This document shows positions 1 through 9,204 of a stretch of 64,000 bases of DNA, piece by piece. Position 1 is the stretch's first letter; every line of letters begins with the position of its first letter. This stretch comes from JAOUEA01 sp963810945 (GTDB taxonomy: Bacteria; Actinomycetota; UBA4738; HRBIN12). The stretch spans positions 558,001 to 622,000 of the forward strand of contig CAWEPI010000008.1 in NCBI GenBank assembly GCA_963810945.1, given 5' to 3'. The notes under the pieces were generated by a model, which was not told where the DNA came from, did no database searches, and was given only the letters and a program-made list of their open reading frames with translations. Made by a program: the position numbers and the translations under genes.

Positions 1-1
1 C

Positions 2-598
2 TCACATCTCCCGGCGGCCCTCGAGCGCCTGGGAGAGGGTGACCTCGTCGGCGTACTCGAGGTCGCCGCCCACCGGCAGGCCGCTCGCGAGCCGGGTCAC
101 CCGCACGCCGATGGGCTTCAGCAGCGCGGCCACGTACATGGCGGTGGCGTTGCCCTCGAGGTTCGGGTTGGTGGCCAAGATCACCTCGGTGACGTGATCG
201 CGCTCCACCCGGTCCAGCAGCTCCTGCACGCGCAGGTCCTCCGGACCGATGCCGTCGAGCGGGCTGATGGCCCCGCCCAGGATGTGGAACCGGCCCTTGA
301 TCAGCGCCGCCTTCTCGATGGTGGCGGCGTCCTTGGGCTCCTCCACCACGCACAGGACGGTGCGGTCGCGCGACTCGTCGCGACAGATCCGGCAGAGGTC
401 GCCCTCCGCGACGTTGCCGCACTCCCGGCAGAAGGCGATCCGATCCTTGGCCTGGACGATGACCGCGGCCAGGCGCTTGGCGTCCTCGGGCGGCGCCTTC
501 ACCAGCCAGAACGCGAGGCGCTGCGCGGACTTGGGGCCCACGCCCGGCAGGCGCGCCAGCTCGTCGATCAGCTCCTGGATGGGTCCCTCGTACGCCAC
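2..598 (-). CDS. recR: Recombination mediator protein RecR
   Basis: RecR loads with RecF/RecO at single-strand gaps and helps RecA displace SSB. The 198-residue protein has the usual family length and order: an N-terminal helix-hairpin-helix (LARLPGVGPKSAQRLAFWLV), a four-cysteine zinc finger (FCRECG...LCRIC) and a Toprim domain with the VVEEPKD motif. The GTG start at 598 was chosen because it gives the canonical N-terminus (VAYEGPIQELID) and lies 2 nt after the dnaX stop; the longer open frame upstream is low-quality shadow sequence inside dnaX. The order dnaX-recR is widespread, but the ybaB gene that commonly sits between them is absent here. The stop codon lies at the very edge of the window. 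Confidence 0.95.
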   Translation of the reverse strand: MAYEGPIQELIDELARLPGVGPKSAQRLAFWLVKAPPEDAKRLAAVIVQAKDRIAFCRECGNVAEGDLCRICRDESRDRTVLCVVEEPKDAATIEKAALIKGRFHILGGAISPLDGIGPEDLRVQELLDRVERDHVTEVILATNPNLEGNATAMYVAALLKPIGVRVTRLASGLPVGGDLEYADEVTLSQALEGRREM

Positions 599-600
599 GG

Positions 601-2440
601 CTACTCCGCACCGCCCTCGACGGGCTGGGCGCCCAGCATCTCCTGCACGCGGCGCAGGGCCTCGGCCTCGTCGGGCACGTCCTCCTCGTCCACGATCTCG
701 ACGACCGCGGGACCGCCTGCCGGCTCGCGGAGCTCGCGCACCACGCAGGTGATGGCGGGGCGGATGCCGAAGAGGTCGTTCAGCGCCGTGCGGAGCTCCT
801 CCTGGCGCGCCTCCACCTTCTCCGGACCGACCTTGCGATCGGGCGGGAACGCGAGCTCCAGCGTCTCGCCGTCGTAGGTGGCGACGGTGGCCGACTCCAG
901 CACCGCCTTCAGGATGGGCTGCCGCGTGGTGCCGAGGTGGTCGATCAGCGTGGGCCACGATCGCCGCAGCATCGCCACGTCGACGCTGCCGGCGCTGGCC
1001 GCGTGGGGGTGGCCGGTGCGCAGCTGGGTGCCGTCCGCGACGCTCGCCGCGGCCACCGGCTCCGGCGCGGGTTCAGCGGCGGGCTCCGGCGCGGCCGACG
1101 TAGGTTCGGGCTCGGCCGGCGCGGACTCCAGAGGAGTGGCCTCCGGGACGGTGACGGGAGTCTCGGCCTCGACGGCTGCCTCCGTGGGCGGCGGCACCGG
1201 CTCCGCGGGCGCCACGTCGTCGGCAGGCCCGGTCGCGCGCGGCGCGGGCTCGGCGGGGGGCATCACGCTGGTGGGGTCGAGGTTGGCCAGGCGCTCGAGG
1301 CGCTCCAGCCGCGCCACCACGCCCGGCGGGACTCGGGTCGGTGTCAGGGATGGTGGCGCGCACGAACGCCAGCTCCAGCGAGATCCGAGGCGACGTGGTC
1401 CAGCGCATGTCGTTCTGGGCGGCCAGCAGCAGCGAGATCACGCGGGCGAGCTCGCCGGGCGTGAACTTCTCCGACTGGATCCGTAGCTGCTCGTAGGCGT
1501 CGGCGGAGACGTCGAGCAGGTCCTCCTGGCCGGGCGCGGTCTTGGCGATCAGCAGGTTCCGGAAGTGCTCGAGCGCCTCCGAGGTCACCGTGCGCAGGTC
1601 GCGGCCATCCTGCACGAGCCGGTTCACGACCTCGAAGGTGGAGCGGGCGTCGCCGACCGCGATGGCGTCGGCCAGCTCGTGCTGGATCTCCCCCCGCGGC
1701 GCGCCAAGCAGCGTGGTGACGGCGTCGTCGTCGATGGCCTCGCCGCCGAGCACGCTGGCCTGATCGAGGATGGAGAGCGCGTCGCGGCTCGATCCCTCGG
1801 CCTGGCGTGCGATGGCGTGCGCGGCGGAGTCGGTGAGCGTGGCGCCCTCGGCCGTGGCGATGGCCTGCAGCTGGGTGGCGAGCGTCTCCAGCGTGAGCCG
1901 GCGGAAGTCGAAGCGCTGGCACCGCCCGACGATGGTGGCCGGCATCTTCTGCGGCTCGGTGGTGGCGAGCACGAACCGCACGCCGGGCGGGGGCTCCTCG
2001 AAGAGCTTCAGGAGGGCGTCGAAGGCGGGGGCGGTGAGGCGCTGCGCCTCGTCGATGATGTAGACCTTCTCGCGTCCCATGGCCGGGGCGGTGGGGGCGC
2101 GCTCCCGCAGCTCCCGGGCATCCTCGACCCCGCCGTGGCTGGCGGCGTCGATCTCCACGACGTCGAGGTGGGTGCCCTCGCGGATGGCCACGCACTGCGT
2201 GCAGGTGCCGCAGGGCTCGGGCGTGGGCCCCAGCTCGCAGTTGACCATCTTGGCCAGGATCCGGGCCGTGGAGGTCTTCCCGGTGCCGCGCGGGCCGCAG
2301 AACAGGAACGCGTGGTGCAGCCGCCCCTCGCGGATGGAGCCGGTGAGCGCGCGGACGACGTGGTCCTGGCCGAGCACCTCGGCCGGGGTCTGCGGCCGGT
2401 ACCGCCGGTAGAGCGCCTGGTGCTGCTTCTCCTCCGCCAC
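601..2440 (-). CDS. dnaX: DNA polymerase III subunit gamma/tau, with one frameshift
   Basis: This is the clamp-loader ATPase that links leading and lagging polymerases. Visible motifs are Walker A (GPRGTGKTSTARILAK), the zinc-binding cysteines (CELG...CGTCTQC), a DExx-type box (IIDEAQRLT) and the sensor region (GRCQRFDFRR). The GTG start at 2440 follows a GGAGGG ribosome site and gives the usual N-terminus (EKHQALYRRYRPQ-like). The frame breaks near 1321: the first frame reads to PDTDPSPAG, and a +1 shift over one C continues into VVARLERLERLANLDP and the acidic Pro/Ala-rich tau tail ending at 601. There is no A-rich slippery heptamer, and many nearby genes carry similar indels, so sequence error is more likely than programmed frameshifting. 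recR follows 2 nt later. Confidence 0.93.
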
Positions 2441-2541
2441 TGTCCCTCCAGCCTTCCCCGCACGGGGAAGGAACGCAAGGTGACCGTGCACCCGCCGTCG
2501 ACCGCGGACGACTCGGACGCTTCCCGACACTCAGCTCCGGC

Positions 2542-2635
2542 CAGGCGTCCCTGCGGCACCCACCAGGCTCCGCTTACGGCTGCTTCCTTCCGGACCTGAC
2601 CGGGTTCGCGGTCTGGAGTCGCGCAGGACCCGACC
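2542..2635 (-). ncRNA. ffs: Signal recognition particle RNA, small bacterial type (4.5S)
   Basis: The minus strand carries the near-invariant SRP domain IV core GGTCAGGTCCGGAAGGAAGC at about 2582-2603, the Ffh-binding hairpin with the GGAA tetraloop. The flanks pair: GTCCTGCG on the 5' side pairs with CGCAGGGAC on the 3' side, leaving one bulged G. This gives a single hairpin of about 94 nt, the small 4.5S type without an Alu domain. It lies about 100 nt upstream of dnaX in the same direction. The ends are estimated from the pairing. The 250 bases upstream (2636-2887) hold no gene; a TATACT-like hexamer on the minus strand near 2760 is a weak promoter candidate. Confidence 0.93.
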
Positions 2636-2887
2636 TTCAACGCTTCGTGACGGCAGCTGCCCCGGACCTTCCGGGCCTCGGGCGGGGATTCAGCCCCGCT
2701 AGAGCGGATTGCGGGTACAGGGCACCGCTGGCTCCCCGCCTAGCACGGTCACGGACGGGAGTATACGCGGGGTCCCGGACATCGCGGCTCCCGTGGCGGA
2801 GGGGCCCGGAAAGGGAACCTCCGGCGGCGTCGGAGCGTCCCAGAGGTATCCGACAACGACCGTCCCACGGCACGAGGAGGAACCCCC

Positions 2888-3430
2888 ATGCGCTCGAGGA
2901 TCCGCATCGCCGTCGCGCTCGCGATCGCCGTCGTCGTCCTGATCGTGGCGGGCGTGGCGGCCGCCACCAAGGGCGAACCGACCACTCCCGCGAAGCCCGT
3001 GGCGGGACCCCCGGCCTCGAGCGCGCCATGCAGCCAGCACGACAAGCCCGGCATAGGCCTCGACGGCGCCGTGAGCTCCACCACGTGCCCGGGTAACGAC
3101 GACCCCGTCGACCTCGTCGGACACGCCCAGACGGTGGTCCCGACGCCGGGGATGGACAACGTGCACCCCACGAGCTGGATCAAGGCCGCGCCGAGCGCCG
3201 ACGGCACCTCGGTGACCGTGCGCTTCTGGTCGGGCGTGGAGCCCTGCTATGTGCTCGATCACGTGGACGTGGCCTACGGGACCGACGCCGTCACGATCAC
3301 GCTGTACCAGGGCAACGACCCCACCGCGGGCGACGTGGCGTGCATCGACATCGCGATGCTGAAGCAGGTCGTCGTCCCGCTCGACCAGCCGCTGGATGGT
3401 CGGCAGCTGGTGGATGGCACTCGCACCTGA
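2888..3430 (+). CDS. Secreted or membrane-anchored hypothetical protein
   Basis: This 180-residue protein begins with Arg residues and a hydrophobic helix (IAVALAIAVVVLIVAGVAA, about residues 7-25), which is either a signal peptide or an anchor. A Pro/Ala/Ser-rich linker and a Cys-containing globular domain follow. The C-terminal half (EPCYVLDHVDVAYG ... CIDIAMLKQVVVPLD) resembles an uncharacterised domain found in secreted actinobacterial proteins. Two Cys pairs could form disulfides outside the cell. The ATG is preceded by a clear GGAGGAA ribosome site. Function is unknown. The next gene starts 21 nt downstream on the same strand. Confidence 0.8.
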   Translation: MRSRIRIAVALAIAVVVLIVAGVAAATKGEPTTPAKPVAGPPASSAPCSQHDKPGIGLDGAVSSTTCPGNDDPVDLVGHAQTVVPTPGMDNVHPTSWIKAAPSADGTSVTVRFWSGVEPCYVLDHVDVAYGTDAVTITLYQGNDPTAGDVACIDIAMLKQVVVPLDQPLDGRQLVDGTRT

Positions 3431-3451
3431 GCGACCTCGTAGGCTGACCGG

Positions 3452-4166
3452 ATGCTTCCGGTCGGCGCGGTGCTGGTGGACTTCGACGGCACGGCGTGCG
3501 CGCACGACGTGGCCGAGCACCTGTTGGACGCGTTCGGCGACGAGGGCTGGCAGGCCTACGACGAGGCCGTCGACCGCAAGGAGATCGCGCTGCGCACGGC
3601 GATCGTGGCGCAGGACCGGATGCTACACGCCGATCGCGACACGCTCCTGGACCACGCCTTCGAGCACTGCGGCATGGACCCCACGTTCGCGCCCTTCTGC
3701 GCCTGGCTGGCGTCTGAGGACGTGCCGGTGACGCTCGTCTCCGACGGGTTCGGCTTCTACATCGAGCCCTTCCTGGAGCGCGAAGGGCTCGGGCACCTGC
3801 CCGTGATCACCAATCGACAGCGCTGGGGCGCGGACGGTCGGCCCGACGGCCTCGACTTCGTGAGCGGGCATCCCGACTGCGTCGGCTGCGGCACGTGCAA
3901 GATGCGGGCGGTGCAGGAAGATCGGGGCGACGCACGGGAGGGTGGCCTTCATCGGCGAGGGCCAGACCGATCGCTACGGCGCGCTCTACGCCGACCTCGT
4001 GTTCGCCAAGGACGCCCTGCCGGCCTACTGCGACGAGGACGGCGTCCCCTACGTCCGCTGGGATTCCTTCGACGACGTCCGGCGCACCCTGGAGGATCCC
4101 GCCACGATGGTGCCGGGTCCCGTTGCGCCGCTACGCTGCCCCGGATGGACGCTCCCGACCTCTTGA
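3452..4166 (+). CDS. HAD-superfamily phosphatase (MtnX/SerB-like), frameshifted
   Basis: The N-terminus has the HAD nucleophile motif DFDGT (residues 10-14), followed by a helical cap and motif II (VTLVSDGFG), as in small phosphoserine or MtnX-like phosphatases. A four-cysteine patch (CVGCGTC) lies before the third motif. The frame breaks near 3942, where one apparent extra G separates DARE from VAFIGEGQTDRYGALYADLVFAKDAL; that second part contains the Asp of HAD motif IV region and the typical ADLVFAK segment. The joined protein is about 237 residues, normal for the family. Substrate is unknown. The stop at 4164-4166 overlaps the start of the next gene by about 20 nt, suggesting coupling. 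Confidence 0.75.
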
Positions 4167-5084
4167 ACCTGCCCTCCGGATTCACCGCGCGACCCGTGAC
4201 CCGCGACGACCTCGACGCGGTGCTCGCTCTCGTGCGCACGTGCGAGGCGCACGATGCGGGCCAGGCCGAGGTCGACCGCGAGGATCTGGAGGCCGATTGG
4301 AACCGCCCGGTGATGAACCTGCGGACGATGACCATCGCCGTGTTCGATGGCGACGTCATGGTCGCGGAAGCCGAGGTCGTGAGGAACCGGGGCGAGGTGA
4401 GCGTGCATCCCGCCCATCGGGGACGCGGCATCGGGAAGGCGCTGATCCCGTGGGTGGAGGGAGTGGCGCGCACCCAGGGTTCTCACTGCCGACAGATCGT
4501 TCCGGATCGCGCCACCGACGCCGCGGCGTTCCTGACGGCGCACGGCTACGAGGACGCGTTCACGTCGTGGATCCTCGCCATCCCGCTCGACGAGGGTCTC
4601 GCGCCGCCGCATCTGCCGCAAGGGATCGCGTTCCGCGACTACCGGCCGGGCGCCGACGACGCGGAGATCCACCGACTCGTCGAGGATGCCTTCGGCGAGT
4701 GGGACGCCCGGGAGCCCCAGGCGTTCGGAGACTGGGCGGCGCTCACGATCCGCCGGCCGGTCCTTCGAACCCTGGCACATGATCCTGGCCGCCGACGAGG
4801 CGACCGGGGAGCTGGTCGGCACGGCGTACCTCATCGACTACGAGGGCGTCGATGCGGGGTGGATCCAGCAGCTCGCCACCAAGGCCACCCACCGTCACCG
4901 AGGTATCGCACGGGCGTTGCTGCACCGGGCGTTCGGCCTCTACCGCGATCGCGGCAGGACGTCGGCCGAGCTCCAGACCGACTCCCGCACGGGCGCTCTC
5001 GGGCTCTACGAGAAGGTCGGCATGCGCGTGACCAGCTCCTACGCGAACTACATCAAGGAACTCGACCGCGGTGAGCGGAGCTAG
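4145..5084 (+). CDS. Tandem-domain GNAT N-acetyltransferase, frameshifted
   Basis: Two GNAT folds are fused. The first has the acetyl-CoA loop HPAHRGRGIGKAL at about residues 92-104. The second has THRHRGIARALL near the C-terminal third. Double GNAT proteins of about 310 residues are common in actinobacteria and include mycothiol-synthase-like enzymes, but no mycothiol-synthase-specific feature can be claimed here. A single-base indel near 4757 (extra G after ALTIRRP) joins the two reading frames; the second resumes at SFEPWHMILAADEATGE. The ATG lies within the end of the preceding HAD gene. Its TAG stop overlaps the stop of the convergent DyP gene in the four bases CTAG (5081-5084). Confidence 0.78.
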
Positions 5085-6001
5085 TCGACTTCCGGCCCGG
5101 CGATCTCGTTCAACACGTTGAGCGAGGGCGCGAAGTAGTACGCGCCGCTCACCGGCCGGGAGAACTCGGTGAGGCGGTCGTGCACGCCGTCGCCCGAGAG
5201 GCCGAACATGCGGGCGAGCATCCGGTCGAACCGCGCCGGATCCGCGCTGAACCCCACGAAGTACAGGCCGTGCTCGTCGACGGTGCCGTAGGGCACGCTC
5301 CGGCGGAAGATCTCGAGCTCGTCGCCGTCCTCCTCGATCTCCACGCGCGCGATGTGGGCGTCCGGCGGCTTCTCGGCGTCGGAGAGCTCGATGCTCGCGG
5401 CCTTCGTCCGTCCGATCACGCGCTCCTGCTCCTCGACCGGCAGCGCGTGGAACGCGTCGAGGTCGTGGATCCATCGCATCGCGATCACGTGGCTCCCGCC
5501 CTCGCCGGGAGCGCCCGGCGGCACGATCGCGACGTCCGCGGCGCGTCGGACCGGCGGATTCGCGGTGCCGTCCACGAACCCGGTGATGTCGCGCCCGCCG
5601 TGGTAGCTGAAGCCGGGCTGTTCGGCGGCGAGGGTCACGACGTCGTCGACGACGGACACCGCGGCCCGCGCATGGTCCCAGGTCACGTCGGGCGTGCTGC
5701 CGCTGATCCAGAGCCACGCGTCGTGCTGGGTCGCGGGCGCGCCCCGGCCGCCGGCTCCCTCGATCGGCCGGAAGCCGGCGAGCGAAGCCGGCACCTCCTG
5801 GGGGGCCACCTCGCGCCACGCATCGGCGCCGAAGGCGATCACGAGGTTCACGCCGCCCGCCGATACGTCGGGCGTGCGCAGCCGTCGGAACGAATCGACC
5901 GCCTGCGTGGCGCTGACGCCCTCGCGGAGATCGAACTCCAGGAAGTGATGGGCGTCGGTTCCCTGGGCGAAGATCCCGAACTGCGGGAGGAGGAACGCCA
6001 T
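5081..6001 (-). CDS. DyP-type heme peroxidase
   Basis: The 306-residue protein has the DyP hallmark GxxDG (GFVDGTANP) carrying the catalytic Asp, a downstream His in the context DAHIARVE that fits the proximal heme ligand, and the distal Arg region RRSVPYG. Such enzymes use H2O2 to oxidise dyes, phenolics or metals and are usually cytosolic or encapsulated. The C-terminus (NEIAGPEVD) lacks an encapsulin-targeting tail and no encapsulin gene is in the window. It starts 6 nt after the DUF2252 gene, so the two are probably co-transcribed. No signal peptide is visible. Confidence 0.9.
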   Translation of the reverse strand: MAFLLPQFGIFAQGTDAHHFLEFDLREGVSATQAVDSFRRLRTPDVSAGGVNLVIAFGADAWREVAPQEVPASLAGFRPIEGAGGRGAPATQHDAWLWISGSTPDVTWDHARAAVSVVDDVVTLAAEQPGFSYHGGRDITGFVDGTANPPVRRAADVAIVPPGAPGEGGSHVIAMRWIHDLDAFHALPVEEQERVIGRTKAASIELSDAEKPPDAHIARVEIEEDGDELEIFRRSVPYGTVDEHGLYFVGFSADPARFDRMLARMFGLSGDGVHDRLTEFSRPVSGAYYFAPSLNVLNEIAGPEVD

Positions 6002-6007
6002 GCCCGC

Positions 6008-7471
6008 CTACACCCCGGGCTCGGCGACGATGCGCCCGCTCTCGATCGCCGCCTGCAACGCCTGGTAGTCGCGCTCGTTCTGATCGGCGTACGTCGCGGA
6101 GAAGGTCGCGATGGCCTCGTCGAAGACATCCGACTTGCCGAGGTAGGCCGCGATCGCGATCCGGTCGCCCGAGCGCGCATGCGCCCGCGCCAGGGTCCAG
6201 CCGCACAGGCGCGCGTAGATCGCGAGGCCCTCGGGCAGCAGCGTGTCGATCTCCACCGAGCCCTTCCAGTCGCGGAGCTGCCGGAAGTAGAAGTCCCGCT
6301 GCTGCCCGTCGATGCCGGTGACCCGGTCCCAGCCCAGGAAGATGTCGCTGGTCGCCTGCATGAGTCGCTGGCCCGCCACGACGCGCTGGCCGTGGTTCGC
6401 GTACTGGCTCCTGCCGACGAAGCGCTCGAGGACCGACGCCTCGGCCTCCTTGATCTGCAGGAAGAGCGGGTCGGTGTTGTCGCGGCCCAGCATCAGGGCG
6501 ATCCAGGCCCGCGTGCCGACGCTCCCCACGCCGACCACCTTCCGCGCGAGTTCCACGAAACGGAACTGCTCCAGCAGGTGGCGTCGATCCGTCTCGAGCG
6601 TCTTGCGGTAGGAGCGCAGGATCGCCTTGAGGCCCTCCTCGACCGCGTCGCGCTCGTCCTCCTTCAGGAGCTCCTGCAGGGGGACGATCAAGGGCGGCTG
6701 ACTCACGATCCGCGGCTCCCCGTCGACCTCCTGGGTGAGCTTCGTGAACACCTGCAGGCTGTCGCGGGTGCGCGTCTTCGCGAGGGCCTTGTCGAGCAGC
6801 TTGGCGCGCTTCGGGTCGACCTGGCCCCTGATCTCGTTCGCGATCTCGTCCATGTCCAGGTGGGCGTACCAGACCTCGAGGTTGGACATCGCCGCGAACG
6901 ATCGCATGGCGGTGCGGTATTCGCGGACGCTCGAGAGCACGGCGCTGCGACGCTCCTCGTCCGTGAAGGAGGAGTCGCGGCCGGCGATCTCGACGCTGGC
7001 GGCCAGGCGCTTCACGTCCCACTCCCACGGCCCGTTGGCCGTCTCGTCGAAGTCGTTGATGTCGAAGACCAGATGGCGTTCGGGGGAGCCGAACATGCCG
7101 AAGTTGGACAGGTGCGCGTCCCCGCAGAGCTGGGTGGGGAGCCCCGATGTCGGCGTGCTCGCCAGATCGCCCGCCATGATCAACGCCGCGCCGCGGTAGA
7201 AGGTGAACGGCGACACCCCCATGCGCCCGTAGCGGATCGGCACGAGCTCGGGCACCCTGCTGGCGGCCTGCTCCTCGAGGAGGTCGATGGGGTCGAGGCG
7301 CACCTCGGGGGCGAACTCGGCGTGGCGTTCGCGCGGAACCTCGTTGCGTGCCGCCTTCCCGCGCGCCTTCCGCTCCTGCGGAGAAGGATGCGCGACCGTG
7401 GGCGCGCCCGGTCGCCGCGGCGCCGACTTCGGTCCCTCGGTCGGGGGGGTCTGCTCTCGTTGCGTGCTCAT
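6008..7471 (-). CDS. DUF2252 family protein (kinase-like fold), copy 1
   Basis: At 487 residues this is a full-length DUF2252 protein. The characteristic blocks are GDAHLSNFG and FDINDFDE, which resemble the catalytic loop and metal-binding motif of aminoglycoside-phosphotransferase-like kinases, plus the C-terminal GWTLARAHARSGD block. Family function is unknown. The N-terminal 45 residues are charged and disordered. The gene heads a two-gene unit with the DyP peroxidase. A 168-bp intergenic region separates it from the divergent MIP channel gene. A second, frame-broken paralogue lies at 14801-16239, so this locus holds two copies within 10 kb. Confidence 0.88.
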   Translation of the reverse strand: MSTQREQTPPTEGPKSAPRRPGAPTVAHPSPQERKARGKAARNEVPRERHAEFAPEVRLDPIDLLEEQAASRVPELVPIRYGRMGVSPFTFYRGAALIMAGDLASTPTSGLPTQLCGDAHLSNFGMFGSPERHLVFDINDFDETANGPWEWDVKRLAASVEIAGRDSSFTDEERRSAVLSSVREYRTAMRSFAAMSNLEVWYAHLDMDEIANEIRGQVDPKRAKLLDKALAKTRTRDSLQVFTKLTQEVDGEPRIVSQPPLIVPLQELLKEDERDAVEEGLKAILRSYRKTLETDRRHLLEQFRFVELARKVVGVGSVGTRAWIALMLGRDNTDPLFLQIKEAEASVLERFVGRSQYANHGQRVVAGQRLMQATSDIFLGWDRVTGIDGQQRDFYFRQLRDWKGSVEIDTLLPEGLAIYARLCGWTLARAHARSGDRIAIAAYLGKSDVFDEAIATFSATYADQNERDYQALQAAIESGRIVAEPGV

Positions 7472-7639
7472 GGTCTCCGTCTCCTCGCCGCGATGGGTCC
7501 TTGGATGCCCTGCCTATCACATCCCCCCTCGTTCGGGATACACCGGCTTGGGTGCCCTGACCGCATCGGGTGGATGTGCGGGCGAGAGAGACAGGTTAGG
7601 GTCCTGGCGCAGCGTGATCGGTCGCGAAAGGAGAGTGCC

Positions 7640-8491
7640 GTGTCGGACAGCGGATCATCCGAGAGACAGGTGAACAGAGGCGGGGTGCTGGGCGCGCTCG
7701 ACGAGCGGGTCGAGGGTGTGATCAAGGACTTCTACGACCCCAAGTTCGAGGGTCGGCGTCTCTTCTCCGAGCTGATCGGCACGTTCTTCCTCGTGCTCGT
7801 CGCCTGCGGCGGTGCGGTCGTGAACGCGCAGAGCGGCGGGCAGATCCCGCTCGCCGTGCGGGTGACGGCGCCCGGGCTGATGGTGATGGCGATGATCCTG
7901 TTCATGGGCGGGGTCTCAGGCGCCCACTTCAACCCGGTGGTGTCGGTGGGCTTCGCGATGCGCGGGGACTTCCCGTGGAAGCGCGTGCCCGGCTACGTGA
8001 TCGCGCAGCTGATCGGCGCGATCCTCGCCGTGCTCTTCCTGCGAGCGACCCTCGGGAACATCGGCGGTCTCGGCGTGACGGAGCCCGGCCCGGGCATCTC
8101 GGCCACCACCGCCCTCATCTTCGAGGCGGTGCTGACCCTCGGCCTCCTCAGCACGATCTTGGGGACGGCCTCGGGTGCGCAGAACATCGGGGTGTTCGGC
8201 GCCCTGGGTGTCGGGGCCTACATCGCGCTCGCAGGGCTCTGGTCGGCCCCCATCAGCGGCGCGTCGATGAACCCCACGCGATCGCTCGGCCCCATGATCG
8301 TGAGCGGGAACTGGAACGACTGGTGGGTCTACATCGTCGGCCCGTTCATCGGCGGCGTCCTCGCGGTGGGCTTCGCATGGGTCCTGCGGGGACGCGGCGG
8401 CGGCATCCGGGGGAGGATGGCGGCCCAGGGCGACGTGAAGCTCGATGTCGCCGATCCCACCGCCCCGCCGAAGGAGGCCCCGCCCGAGTAA
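7640..8491 (+). CDS. MIP family channel (aquaporin/glycerol facilitator) with altered NPA boxes
   Basis: The 283-residue membrane protein has six transmembrane segments and the two half-helix loops of the aquaporin family. The pore motifs are unusual: loop B reads HFNPVVSVG (NPV instead of NPA) and loop E reads SMNPTRSLGP (NPT instead of NPA); the selectivity-filter Arg after the second box is kept. The C-terminus is a charged, Pro-rich cytosolic tail ending in PPKEAPPE. The GTG start at 7640 follows AAAGGAG. A TAGGGT hexamer near 7597 is a possible -10 element. Substrate (water, glycerol or other small solute) cannot be assigned. Confidence 0.87.
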   Translation: MSDSGSSERQVNRGGVLGALDERVEGVIKDFYDPKFEGRRLFSELIGTFFLVLVACGGAVVNAQSGGQIPLAVRVTAPGLMVMAMILFMGGVSGAHFNPVVSVGFAMRGDFPWKRVPGYVIAQLIGAILAVLFLRATLGNIGGLGVTEPGPGISATTALIFEAVLTLGLLSTILGTASGAQNIGVFGALGVGAYIALAGLWSAPISGASMNPTRSLGPMIVSGNWNDWWVYIVGPFIGGVLAVGFAWVLRGRGGGIRGRMAAQGDVKLDVADPTAPPKEAPPE

Positions 8492-8521
8492 CCTTCGCTC
8501 GGCATCGGGAGGGGCCAGGCA

Positions 8522-9201
8522 GTGAGCGACGAGGGACCGATCACGCGTCCTTCGCTCACGACGCCCCGGTCGGCGGCGATCGCGGGGATCGCGTTCGCGC
8601 TGCTGCTGACGGGGGCGCTGGTGTTGATCCGACTCTCGATCCCGGCCGACGCGGGACAGACGTCGGATTGGCTCACCGACCAGACGAAGCGTGCATACCT
8701 AGGGCTGGCCCTCAACCTCGTTCCGTTCGCCGGCATCGCCTTCCTGTGGTTCATCGGCGTGATCCGCGATCACATCGGCTCGCACGAGGACCGGTTCTTC
8801 GCGACGGTCCTGCTCGGAAGCGGACTGCTCTTCGTCGCGATGCTGTTCGCTTCCGCAGCGGTCGCCGCCGGCCTGTGGCTGGAGATCTCGAGCATCCGCG
8901 GGATCGGTCTCGTCGTCGGACACCTGGCGGATCGATGCGACGGATCACCTCGCTGCTGTTGAACGTCTACGCGATGCGCATGGCCGCGGTCTTCACGATC
9001 TCGGTCGCAACGATCTCCCTGCGCACGGGCGTGATCCCGAAATGGCTGGCATACGCGGGGTACGCGAGCGCCCTTGTCCTCCTGGTGAGCTTCGGCATCA
9101 GCCCGTGGGTACATCTGCTGTTCCCGCTGTGGATCCTGCTGCTCAGCGTGCACATCCTGCGGCGATCGTGGACGACCAAACCTCGTCTCAGCGAGGGGTA
9201 G
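8522..9201 (+). CDS. Conserved multi-pass membrane protein, frameshifted
   Basis: The protein (about 225 residues when joined) has roughly six hydrophobic segments, beginning IAGIAFALLLTGALVLI and including LALNLVPFAGIAFLWFIGVIRDHIG. It matches a family of actinobacterial membrane proteins of unknown function that I recognise only by this conserved second segment and the later NVYAMRMAAVFTIS block. The frame breaks near 8930: the first frame ends in GHLADRCDGSPRCC, the second continues RITSLLLNVYAMRMA and stops at 9201. The GTG start follows GGGAGGGG. It is 30 nt after the MIP gene, so both may share a transcript. Confidence 0.65.
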
Positions 9202-9204
9202 GAG

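Noticed and set aside
2636..2760. Possible tRNA upstream of the SRP RNA (gcggggattcagccccgc looks like a T arm)
   Set aside because: The loop does not match the TTCRA consensus and no acceptor or anticodon stem pairs around it; it is a simple GC hairpin.
5081..6001. DyP peroxidase as encapsulin cargo
   Set aside because: The C-terminus has no targeting peptide and no encapsulin shell gene is present in the window.
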